Below, in pieces: positions 1 to 5,896 of a DNA stretch of 6,419 nt. The notes under the pieces were generated by a model that saw only the letters and a list, made by a program, of their open reading frames with translations, was not told the DNA's origin and did not search any database. Within the stretch, counting starts at the first letter, position 1. Each line of letters opens with the position of its first letter. This DNA comes from JAJISK01 sp046759865 (GTDB lineage: Archaea > Thermoplasmatota > Thermoplasmata > RBG-16-68-12 > JAJISG01). The stretch is taken from the NCBI GenBank assembly GCA_046759865.1, contig JBHIDB010000065.1, forward strand, positions 1 to 6,419, written 5' to 3'. Made by a program: the position numbers and the translations under genes.

Positions 1-158
1 AGCAGCCGCCTGAACTCGTCCCAGCTGATGATCTCCAGCCGGGGGTTGTTCCCCTTCGTGAATTGGATGCCGTCCGTGCCCTTCACCCGGCCGGGGGACA
101 ACCCCTTCTCCTGCGCGATCCGCATGGCCCGCTCTGCGCTGATAGGCTCCATTACCAT
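1..158 (-). CDS. Small unrecognised protein, N-terminal part (runs off the left edge)
   Basis: Reading the minus strand from ATG at 158, the frame stays open to the window edge and gives 52 complete codons. The protein begins MVMEPISAERAMRIAQEKGL and continues with a basic, glycine-containing stretch (SPGRVKGTDGIQFTKGNNPR) followed by LEIISWDEFRRL. The start is supported by a strong Shine-Dalgarno, AGGAGGG at 170-164, six bases from ATG 158 counting from AGGAGG. A second in-frame ATG at 152 is less well spaced. An AT-rich TATA-like stretch at 221-214 on the same strand would give a leader of about 35 nt. The first part looks like an amphipathic helix followed by a short beta-rich basic segment, but I do not recognise the family and assign no function. 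The gene is transcribed divergently from the glmM operon. The 3' end lies outside the window, so the full length is unknown. Confidence 0.75.
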   Translation of the reverse strand, partial: MVMEPISAERAMRIAQEKGLSPGRVKGTDGIQFTKGNNPRLEIISWDEFRRL

Positions 159-213
159 TTCGACCCTCCTTGACACAGGCCAGCCGGCCCAGGCGCGAAT
201 GCCGGTATCTTTT

Positions 214-221
214 CTTAAAGT
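214..221 (-). promoter_or_regulatory. Putative TATA box for the left-edge gene
   Basis: On the minus strand this reads CTTTAAGA inside an AT-rich island (205-224) in otherwise very GC-rich DNA, preceded by GAAA, which could serve as a BRE-like element. A start point about 25 nt downstream would fall near 192, leaving a leader of about 35 nt that carries the AGGAGGG ribosome binding site. The plus-strand reading of the island, TTCTTAAAG, is also TATA-like, so direction is not proven. Confidence 0.4.
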
Positions 222-250
222 TTCCCCCCTGGCTGGCCCCCTGGCCCGAG

Positions 251-261
251 AAAGGTTTATC
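251..261 (+). promoter_or_regulatory. Putative BRE/TATA element of the glmM operon
   Basis: The sequence AAAGGTTTATC stands out in GC-rich surroundings. Its TTTAT core is centred near 258, about 25 nt before the in-frame GTG at 282. Archaeal start points usually lie about 25-27 nt downstream of the TATA centre, so transcription would begin at or next to this GTG. No Shine-Dalgarno precedes the gene, which fits a leaderless mRNA. Confidence 0.45.
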
Positions 262-281
262 ATGCGGGCCGATTGAGCGGC

Positions 282-1580
282 GTGGCACTCTTCGGGTCCT
301 CGGGAATCCGAGGTCGATACCCCACCGAGGTCCACGAAGCGCTCTTCCTGGAGCTGGGAGCCGCCTTGGGGTCCCTCTTCGAGACCGTCGTGGTGGGCCG
401 CGACGTCCGAGACAGCGGATTCCCCCTTCTCCAAGCCCTGACCGCCGGAGCGACCTCGCGGGGGGCCGAGGTCCACGACGCAGGCGTGGTGACGACCCCC
501 ACCATCGCGCACCTTGCGGCCGGATTCGATGGAGGAGCCATGGTCACCGCTTCCCATAACCCGTCCGAATACAACGGACTCAAGCTCTGGCTGCCCACGG
601 GGATGGCCTTCGACGAGGATCGGCGCGCCGCCTTCGAGGCGGCCCTAACCTCTCCCTCGGAACCCGTGTCCTGGAGGGACGTCGGAGCTGCCTTTCCATA
701 CCCGGGAGGCCTGCGGGAGCACCTGGAGAAGATCCTCTCGGCCGTGGACGGGTCGGAGATCCCCGTGGTCCTCGATTGCGGGAACGGCGCGACGAGCCTC
801 CTGACCCCTGAAGTTCTTCGAAGGATGGGCTGCAGCGTCGTCTGTCTCAACTGTCAGCCGGACGGCGCGTTCCCCGGCCGGGGGGCAGAGCCGAACGAGG
901 AGACGCTCGCCGATCTGAGTCGCCGCGTACACGGCTCCTCGGCCTCCCTAGGCATCGCCCACGACGGGGACGGGGACCGCATGGTCGCCTTGGACGAGGA
1001 GGGCCGGATGGTAAAGCCGGAGAAGCTCCTCATCGCCTTCGCTCGAGCCATCGGGGCACGGCGGGTCGTGGCGCCCGTGGACGCGTCGATGGTGTTGGAA
1101 GACACCCTCGGCGAAGACGCGGTGATTCGAAGCCGGGTGGGGGACGTTTACGTGGCCGAATCCCTCGTCCAGGCGGAGGCGGATCTTGCCGGCGAGACCT
1201 CGAGTACTTGGATTTTCCCGGACTTTTCGCTGTGTCCGGACGGCCCTTTCGCCGCCGCCCGCCTCTGTGCGATGCTGCAAGAGGGACCCCTGAGCGAGCG
1301 CCTTCAGGGCCTCCCCGACTACCCCCTGCGTCGCGGTACCGTGGCGTTCGACCCGGTCCGCCGCGACCTCACGGCCCTGGGGGAGGCCATGGAGGGCGTC
1401 GACGCCCCGGAGGTCAGCCGGCTGGACGGCTGGCGGTTTGTCTTCGACGACGCATGGGCCATCGTTCGACCCTCCGGCACCGAGCCCGTGGTTCGCCTGA
1501 CCGTGGAGGCCCGGGATGCAGACAGGACAACGGAGGTATACAACGCCCTCCGTGCGAGGGTCTCCGGGGCCCTGGCATGA
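282..1580 (+). CDS. glmM: Phosphoglucosamine mutase (alpha-D-phosphohexomutase family, archaeal GlmM type)
   Basis: This enzyme should interconvert glucosamine-6-phosphate and glucosamine-1-phosphate in the cytoplasm, a step toward UDP-GlcNAc; phosphomannomutase activity is the main alternative. All four family signatures are present (numbered from the upstream TTG at 273). The phosphoserine loop TASHNP is at 92-97 with catalytic Ser94. The metal-binding loop DGDGDR is at 231-236. The sugar-binding region GETSSTWIFPDFSLCPDG is at 307-324, resembling the GEPxGxWI...CPDG form of archaeal enzymes. The phosphate-binding loop RPSGTEP is at 399-405. The N-terminal LFGSSGIRGRY is the usual family start. 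I prefer GTG 282 (432 aa) over TTG 273 (435 aa) because it fits the spacing to the TATA-like element and matches where relatives begin; neither has a Shine-Dalgarno. Its stop overlaps the next start by four bases (ATGA), so translation is probably coupled. In Methanocaldococcus, MJ1100 and MJ1101 form the equivalent pair. Confidence 0.9.
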   Translation: MALFGSSGIRGRYPTEVHEALFLELGAALGSLFETVVVGRDVRDSGFPLLQALTAGATSRGAEVHDAGVVTTPTIAHLAAGFDGGAMVTASHNPSEYNGLKLWLPTGMAFDEDRRAAFEAALTSPSEPVSWRDVGAAFPYPGGLREHLEKILSAVDGSEIPVVLDCGNGATSLLTPEVLRRMGCSVVCLNCQPDGAFPGRGAEPNEETLADLSRRVHGSSASLGIAHDGDGDRMVALDEEGRMVKPEKLLIAFARAIGARRVVAPVDASMVLEDTLGEDAVIRSRVGDVYVAESLVQAEADLAGETSSTWIFPDFSLCPDGPFAAARLCAMLQEGPLSERLQGLPDYPLRRGTVAFDPVRRDLTALGEAMEGVDAPEVSRLDGWRFVFDDAWAIVRPSGTEPVVRLTVEARDADRTTEVYNALRARVSGALA

Positions 1581-2800
1581 AGGCATTTCTGCTGGCCGCG
1601 GGGGAGGGGACGCGGATGCGCCCCCTGACGGCCAATCGGCCCAAGCCGCTTCTCCCGGTCGCTGGCAAGCCGTTCTTGGCGCACCTGCTGGAGCGGCTAC
1701 AGGCGGCGGGCATCTCCTCCTCCGTCGTCCTCCTCGGTTGGCGCGGGCGACTGCTCAAGGACCACTTCGCCCAAGGCGACGGGGGGATGGAACTCGCTTA
1801 CGTGGAGCAGGAGCCGCTGGAAGGCACCGCAGCGGCCATCGCCCTGGCGGAGGGCCACGTGGGAGCGCGGTTTCTCAGCCTAAACGGGGACGTTGTATTC
1901 GACGCGCGAGACCTCGCGGAGATGCTCGAGGAACACGGAGATGGGACACGGCCCGTCGTGGCCGTCGCCCAGTCCGAGCGCCCGGAACGCTTCGGCACGG
2001 TCACGTTGGAGGATGACCGGCTCGTCTCCCTGGAGGAGAAGCCCGCCAAGGCCGCCAGCCCGTGGGTGAACGCCGGCATCTACCTGTTCAACGACGATGT
2101 CTTTGGCCTTATCCAGAAGACGCGGCGGTCCCCGCGCGGGGAGTACGAGATCACGGACACGCTCAAGCTCCTCCTCAAGCAAGGAGACGTGGTGGCCCAC
2201 CGCCTTCGCAGGCCCTGGCTGGACGTGGGGTATCCTTGGGATCTCCTGAAGGCCAACGAGGTCCTGTCGGAGGGGCTCCGCCCTGAGATTGGGGGGGATG
2301 TGGAAGAGGGCGCCGTCCTGGAAGGGCCCGTCCGGGTGGAGCCGGGGGCCCGCGTCCGATCCGGCGCGGTCCTGGAAGGGCCGGTCCTTCTGGACCGAGA
2401 CAGCCAAGTAGGCCCCAATTGCTACGTCCGGCCGGCCACCTATATCGGCCCGGGCGCGCGCGTGGGGAACGCTTGCGAGGTCAAGAATTCCATTCTGATG
2501 GCGAAGGCCCATGTGCCCCATCACAGCTACGTGGGAGACAGCATCCTCGGGGAGGGCTGCAACCTGGGCTCGGGAACGAAGGTGGCAAATTTGCGCCTGG
2601 ACGGTCGATCGGTGTCGGTGACGCTGAAAGGCCAGCGTGTGGATACCGGCCTACGCAAACTGGGCGTGATCATGGGGGATGAGGTGAAGACAGGCGTGAA
2701 CGTGTCCATTGACGTGGGCACGATCATTGGGGAGGGGACGGCCATCGGCCCTGGCGCTTCCGTCCGCGGAAACATCGCGCCGAAGAGCCGCATCTACTGA
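1577..2800 (+). CDS. glmU: Bifunctional sugar-1-phosphate nucleotidylyltransferase / glucosamine-1-phosphate N-acetyltransferase (archaeal GlmU type)
   Basis: This 407-aa protein has the two-domain build of archaeal GlmU-like enzymes (MJ1101, Sulfolobus ST0452). It should acetylate GlcN-1-P with acetyl-CoA and then add UMP from UTP to make UDP-GlcNAc. The N-terminal nucleotidyltransferase domain (about 1-235) carries the LAAGEGTRMRPLT loop at 6-18, PKPLLPVAGKP at 22-32, LNGDVVF at 102-108 and EKP at 154-156. The C-terminal part (about 240-407) is a left-handed beta helix of hexapeptide repeats of the type (V/A/I)xxGxx. Within it, HHSYVGDSILGEGCN at 315-329 is the acetyltransferase-type motif, with His315, Tyr318 and Asn338 spaced like the key residues of ST0452. 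The frame is open upstream to 1208, but that part overlaps glmM in another frame; MKAFLLAAG at 1577 is the natural start. The dTTP-glucose type of activity reported for relatives cannot be excluded. Confidence 0.9.
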   Translation: MKAFLLAAGEGTRMRPLTANRPKPLLPVAGKPFLAHLLERLQAAGISSSVVLLGWRGRLLKDHFAQGDGGMELAYVEQEPLEGTAAAIALAEGHVGARFLSLNGDVVFDARDLAEMLEEHGDGTRPVVAVAQSERPERFGTVTLEDDRLVSLEEKPAKAASPWVNAGIYLFNDDVFGLIQKTRRSPRGEYEITDTLKLLLKQGDVVAHRLRRPWLDVGYPWDLLKANEVLSEGLRPEIGGDVEEGAVLEGPVRVEPGARVRSGAVLEGPVLLDRDSQVGPNCYVRPATYIGPGARVGNACEVKNSILMAKAHVPHHSYVGDSILGEGCNLGSGTKVANLRLDGRSVSVTLKGQRVDTGLRKLGVIMGDEVKTGVNVSIDVGTIIGEGTAIGPGASVRGNIAPKSRIY

Positions 2801-2801
2801 C

Positions 2802-3938
2802 ATGCATATTGCGCAGGTCAGCCCCTACTTTCACCCGCACCTCGGAGGCGTCGAGTCCCACGTCATGGACATCAGCCAGGAGCTTCGTCGACGGGGCCAC
2901 GACCTCACGGTGGTGACCAGCTCCGAGGACGGGAACGCTCGGGAGGAGTGGATTCGGGGTCTGCGTGTCCTCCGGTCTCGGTCATTCCTGACGCTTTTCC
3001 GGTCGCCTGTCACCCCCACCATGGCCCGGACCCTTCGTGGCCTGGAGGCGGATCTGTACCACGCCCACACCCCCTCCCCGTTACCTGCCTACTTCGCCGC
3101 CCGCGCCTCGGAGACGACGGGAGTCCCCCTTCTCATCACCTACCACTGCGATGCCGAGATTCAGGGTCCCTGGGGCCCCCCGGTGTTGGGGCTGTACCAT
3201 CGGACCCTCGAGGCGTACACCATGGAGCGGGCAGCGGGGGTCATCACAACCACGCAGACCTACGCCGCCACCTCCCGGGCCGTCTGGGATCAAAGCACCA
3301 TGGTCATCCCGAACCCCGTGGACGTCCACCGGTTTCATCCCGATACGTCCCCGGGGGAGGTCCGCGCCCGTCACGGGATCCCAACGGAAGAGCCTCTGGT
3401 CCTCTTCGTCGGTCGACTGGTCCCGCACAAGGGGACGGAGTACCTCTTGCGGGCCATGCCCGGGCTTCCCGCCCACCTCCTCATCGTGGGGACGGGGCCC
3501 CGCGAACCCCTCCTTCGTAAGATGGCCACCCTCCCCACGCTTCGGGACAAGGTCCACTTCGCCGGTCGCGTTTCCGCCCGTGAGCTCCCGCAGTACTACG
3601 CCGCCTGTGACCTCTCGGTTCTCCCCTCCACCTCGCGCCTTGAGGCCTTCGGGATCGCGGCCCTGGAAGCCATGGCCAGTGGGAAGCCCGTGATCGTGTC
3701 CGACGTCCCCGGCGTCCGCGAGGTCATCGAGGAGGGGCGGGAGGGGCTCCAGGTCGACCCCATCGACGCGGAGGATATCGCCGCCAAGATTCGGATCTTG
3801 CTCGCGGACGAAGGCCTCCGGAAGGAGATGGGACGCCGGGCCCGCGAGAAGGTGGAGCTCCACTTCTCCCTAGCCGCCGTGGTGGACCGCCTCGAGGCCT
3901 TGTACGATCGGATTCATTCGACAACAGTCAAGGGGTAG
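2802..3938 (+). CDS. GT4-family glycosyltransferase (GT-B fold)
   Basis: A 378-aa retaining glycosyltransferase of the GT4 (group 1) family, with no signal peptide or membrane segment, so probably acting at the inner face of the membrane or in the cytoplasm. The N-terminal acceptor domain begins MHIAQVSPYFHPHLGGVESH, with the glycine-rich loop typical of PIG-A/PimA-like enzymes at 14-17. The donor domain includes VGRLVPHKG at 203-211, with Arg205 and Lys210 placed to bind the nucleotide diphosphate. It also has the EX7E motif, Glu281 (EAFGIAALE) to Glu289, followed by ASGKPVIVSDVPGVREVI. The start at ATG 2802 is one base after the glmU stop; the longer frame from 2709 overlaps glmU and lacks family sequence. 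Placement after glmM-glmU suggests a UDP-GlcNAc or related donor and a role in a glycolipid or surface glycan, but donor and acceptor cannot be read from sequence. The last 25 nt overlap the convergent JAMM gene. Confidence 0.88.
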   Translation: MHIAQVSPYFHPHLGGVESHVMDISQELRRRGHDLTVVTSSEDGNAREEWIRGLRVLRSRSFLTLFRSPVTPTMARTLRGLEADLYHAHTPSPLPAYFAARASETTGVPLLITYHCDAEIQGPWGPPVLGLYHRTLEAYTMERAAGVITTTQTYAATSRAVWDQSTMVIPNPVDVHRFHPDTSPGEVRARHGIPTEEPLVLFVGRLVPHKGTEYLLRAMPGLPAHLLIVGTGPREPLLRKMATLPTLRDKVHFAGRVSARELPQYYAACDLSVLPSTSRLEAFGIAALEAMASGKPVIVSDVPGVREVIEEGREGLQVDPIDAEDIAAKIRILLADEGLRKEMGRRAREKVELHFSLAAVVDRLEALYDRIHSTTVKG

Positions 3939-4288
3939 GATTCCCCCCGGCGGTCCCACGCCCGCCAGGAGGCCTCGTCATAGGGGTGGGCAGCGATGAT
4001 ATGGAGGTACCCGATGCGCTGAAAGAACTCGATGTCCTGCCGGGAGGGTCGCGGGTCGGGGCTGGGATGGGAGTGGACGGTTCCGACCACCGTGAAGTCC
4101 ACGGGGAGATTGTGGAGGTGGAAGATGGCATGGGACTGGCCCCCGATGGTGCCCGGGACCAGGAGGAGTTCCGAGACGACCCCCTCCTCCGCCCGGAGGA
4201 TGGCCCCGAACTCCAGGGGGTAGCTGTCGCGGGCGGCCTCTAGGATCATGTCGAGGGTCTGTCGGCGAATGGCCGTGACACGGCTCAC
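3914..4288 (-). CDS. JAMM/MPN-domain (Mov34/PAD-1) metalloprotease-like protein
   Basis: This 124-aa single-domain protein carries a complete JAMM zinc-site signature: Glu26 (LEFGAIL), then His72-Ser-His74-Pro, seven residues, Ser82, two residues and Asp85. That is E...HxH-x7-S-x2-D, in the segment VGTVHSHPSPDPRPSRQD. The length is typical of stand-alone archaeal JAMM proteins such as AfJAMM, with no extra domain, so it is expected to be an active zinc isopeptidase or peptidase. Related haloarchaeal enzymes remove ubiquitin-like SAMP modifiers from proteins; other relatives act on sulfur-carrier proteins or have unknown substrates. The GTG start at 4288 overlaps the NAD kinase stop (GTGA, 4285-4288). 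A weak GGAGG lies ten bases upstream inside the kinase gene, so translation is probably coupled. No ubiquitin-like or E1-like gene is visible in the window. The 3' end overlaps the glycosyltransferase gene by 25 nt, tail to tail. Confidence 0.85.
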   Translation of the reverse strand: MSRVTAIRRQTLDMILEAARDSYPLEFGAILRAEEGVVSELLLVPGTIGGQSHAIFHLHNLPVDFTVVGTVHSHPSPDPRPSRQDIEFFQRIGYLHIIAAHPYDEASWRAWDRRGESYPLTVVE

Positions 4289-5100
4289 GGTCCAGGGCCC
4301 TCCATGAGCTTCTCCTGAACGCGGGTGTAGAAGTCGCTCGCGAATCGGACGAACCGGGCCTTCCGTTCGGCGACCGTGAAGTCGACGCGGGCCTCTGGCT
4401 TCAATTCTTCCTCATGCTGTCCATCGAGGACGAGAAGGGAGGTTCCCGCCCCGGTGAGTTGGATCTGGACGCGCGCCTCGGCGGGAACGACGGTGGGCCG
4501 AAGGGTCTGCCGAAAGGGAGCGAGGGCCGTGATGACGAAGGCCCGCACCCGCGGGTCCAGAACGGGTCCGCCCGCAGAGAGTGAGTAGGCCGTCGAGCCT
4601 GTGGGTGTGGCCACGATGACTCCGTCCCCCTCGACACGGGAGGCAGGTTCCCCGTCGATAGTGATCTGGAAGCGGCGGACCTTCGCCAGGTTCGCCGTGT
4701 GGATCACGGCTTCGTTGGTGCAGTCGGGCAACCGTCGGCCCCCAACCTCGACCCGGAGTTTGATGCGGTCCTCTACAGCGAAGTCCCCCTCCGCGAGCCG
4801 TTCCAATGCCCCGTCTAACCCGTCCAGCCCGACCTCCGTAAGGAAGCCGACCCGGCTGATGTTGACCCCGAGGATCTGAAAATCCCCGAGCTGGAGGGCA
4901 CGCAGGATGGTGCCGTCCCCCCCCACGGTCACGAGGAAGTCGATGCTCATGGTGTCGAGGGACGCCCCCTCCTCGTCCATGACCTTCGCCAAGTCCTCCT
5001 CGATGAGGACCTTGTGCTCCCCCCGGAGGGTCTCCACCACGGAGCGGGTCGCCTCCACGGCCCGGGCGGAGTCCGGATTCGCGGTGACGCCGAACCTCAC
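4285..5100 (-). CDS. nadK: NAD kinase (ATP- or polyphosphate-dependent NAD+ kinase)
   Basis: This 271-aa protein phosphorylates NAD(H) at the 2' position of the adenosine ribose to make NADP(H). The family motifs are in order: VTVGGDGTILRA at 57-68, with the GGDGT ATP/phosphate loop at 60-64; GVNISRVGFLTE at 78-89; the NE pair at 129-130; and the glycine-rich DGVIVATPTGSTAYSLSAGG at 159-178, which binds the NAD nicotinamide ribose. The length suits archaeal and bacterial NAD kinases. The start is GTG 5100 in a GTGA overlap with the phosphatase stop (5097-5100). A GGAGG seven bases upstream lies at the end of the phosphatase gene. The frame is open upstream to 5646, but that is a shadow of the phosphatase gene, with low-complexity, arginine- and glycine-rich translation. 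Archaeoglobus has the kinase and an IMPase as neighbouring genes (AF2373, AF2372), and Methanocaldococcus fuses them in MJ0917, supporting a shared role in setting NADP levels. Confidence 0.93.
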   Translation of the reverse strand: MRFGVTANPDSARAVEATRSVVETLRGEHKVLIEEDLAKVMDEEGASLDTMSIDFLVTVGGDGTILRALQLGDFQILGVNISRVGFLTEVGLDGLDGALERLAEGDFAVEDRIKLRVEVGGRRLPDCTNEAVIHTANLAKVRRFQITIDGEPASRVEGDGVIVATPTGSTAYSLSAGGPVLDPRVRAFVITALAPFRQTLRPTVVPAEARVQIQLTGAGTSLLVLDGQHEEELKPEARVDFTVAERKARFVRFASDFYTRVQEKLMEGPGP

Positions 5101-5864
5101 AGGACCCCCTCCAGGAGGCGAGGGTCTCCGATTGCGAATAGGTTTGCGCGGGCGCGCGGGTCTAGGGGCATGTTCAGTGGATCTCCGCTTAGGCTGTACA
5201 CTTCTCCCCCCGCCTCCCGCACGATGAGGGACGAAGCGGCAACGTCGGTGACCCGAAGCTCGAGCTGGTGGGCCGTGGTCTCCATGTAATAGAGGTCGGC
5301 CGCCCCGGAGGCCACCAGGCACATGTCCAGGGAAGCGGCGCCCAGGTTCCTCACCCTGCGGCACTGTCGGGCCAACTCGAACGCCTTCGGCCCAGCCCGG
5401 TCGCCAAGGTAGAGGGTGAAGAGCGACCTCCCGGGGTTGTAAGCGGAGACTCTGATGGGCCGGCCATTGAGAGAGGCCCCCTTCCCCTTTTCTCCCCGAT
5501 ACGTCCAGCCGTTCGTGAGATTCCGCACGAGACCCCACTGGGCCCCCAGCAAGTCCTCCTTGCAGATGGCCAACGACACCGAGTAATCGGGGAGGTCGGC
5601 CACCGCGTTGTGGGTTCCATCCACGGGATCGACCACGATGGTCCACTCCGCACCCCGCGCCTCCGTCTCCGACTCCTCGCTCACGTAGTTCAGCTCCTCG
5701 CCGGAGGCCTCGATAACCTCCCGAACCGCCTGGTCAGCAGCCCGATCGATAACCGAGGTGGGACTCCCATCCGGCCCCACGCCCACCTGCTGCCCCCACT
5801 CGGCGGGCTCTACCAAACTTGTGGCTTGCTCCACGGCCTCTGCCGCCCTGACGAGGAGGTCCAT
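5097..5864 (-). CDS. Inositol monophosphatase-family phosphatase (IMPase / FBPase / NADP phosphatase type)
   Basis: A 255-aa magnesium-dependent phosphatase of the IMPase superfamily. Visible signatures are GSPTSVIDRAAD at 33-44, the SEES metal ligands at 62-65 (Glu63/Glu64), the DPVDGT motif at 79-84 with Asp79 and Asp82, GAASLDMCLVASGAADLYY at 175-193 and TDVAASSLIVREAGG at 206-220, where Asp207 is the third metal ligand. The usual WD of this last motif is TD here. Archaeal members hydrolyse inositol-1-phosphate, fructose-1,6-bisphosphate or NADP. Coupling to NAD kinase through a 4-nt overlap makes NADP phosphatase an attractive assignment, but substrate is not readable from sequence. I chose ATG 5864 because family sequence (MDLLVRAAEAVEQAT) begins there and it lies about 28 nt from a TATA-like element, fitting a leaderless mRNA. 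GTG 5867 is an equal alternative; an ATG at 5951 would start before the promoter. Confidence 0.88.
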   Translation of the reverse strand: MDLLVRAAEAVEQATSLVEPAEWGQQVGVGPDGSPTSVIDRAADQAVREVIEASGEELNYVSEESETEARGAEWTIVVDPVDGTHNAVADLPDYSVSLAICKEDLLGAQWGLVRNLTNGWTYRGEKGKGASLNGRPIRVSAYNPGRSLFTLYLGDRAGPKAFELARQCRRVRNLGAASLDMCLVASGAADLYYMETTAHQLELRVTDVAASSLIVREAGGEVYSLSGDPLNMPLDPRARANLFAIGDPRLLEGVL

Positions 5865-5887
5865 CACGCCCCATCCAAGGGCCCCCG

Positions 5888-5896
5888 TTGTAAGAA
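5888..5896 (-). promoter_or_regulatory. Putative TATA element of the phosphatase/NAD kinase/JAMM operon
   Basis: On the minus strand this reads TTCTTACAA, preceded by AAGG, resembling the AAAGGTTTATC element before glmM. Its centre is about 28 nt from ATG 5864, so transcription would start within a few bases of the start codon. No Shine-Dalgarno precedes that ATG, so a leaderless transcript is expected. A second candidate, CTTAAGAA at 5933-5926, would give a leader of about 40 nt without a ribosome binding site and is less likely. Confidence 0.35.

Noticed and set aside
262..276. Four-codon upstream reading frame (MRAD) overlapping the TTG at 273
   Set aside because: Its ATG overlaps the end of the TATA-like element, so it should not be transcribed.
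1208..1576. Upstream extension of the GlmU-like frame
   Set aside because: It overlaps glmM and has Arg/Gly/Pro-rich shadow composition; the family start MKAFLLAAGEGT is at 1577.
1880..2524. 214-aa antisense frame inside the GlmU-like gene
   Set aside because: It is a shadow of the conserved nucleotidylyltransferase and beta-helix coding sequence, without family features.
2709..2801. Upstream extension of the glycosyltransferase frame
   Set aside because: It overlaps the conserved C-terminal beta helix of the GlmU-like gene; the GT4 start MHIAQVSPYF is at 2802.
3081..3863. 260-aa antisense frame inside the glycosyltransferase gene
   Set aside because: GC-rich third positions open long shadow frames; its translation has no recognisable motif while the sense strand carries full GT4 signatures.
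5101..5646. Upstream extension of the NAD kinase frame, giving a 453-aa protein
   Set aside because: It lies entirely over the phosphatase gene in another frame, its translation is low-complexity and rich in Arg, Gly and Pro, and NAD kinase homology starts at VRFGV with a GTGA overlap.
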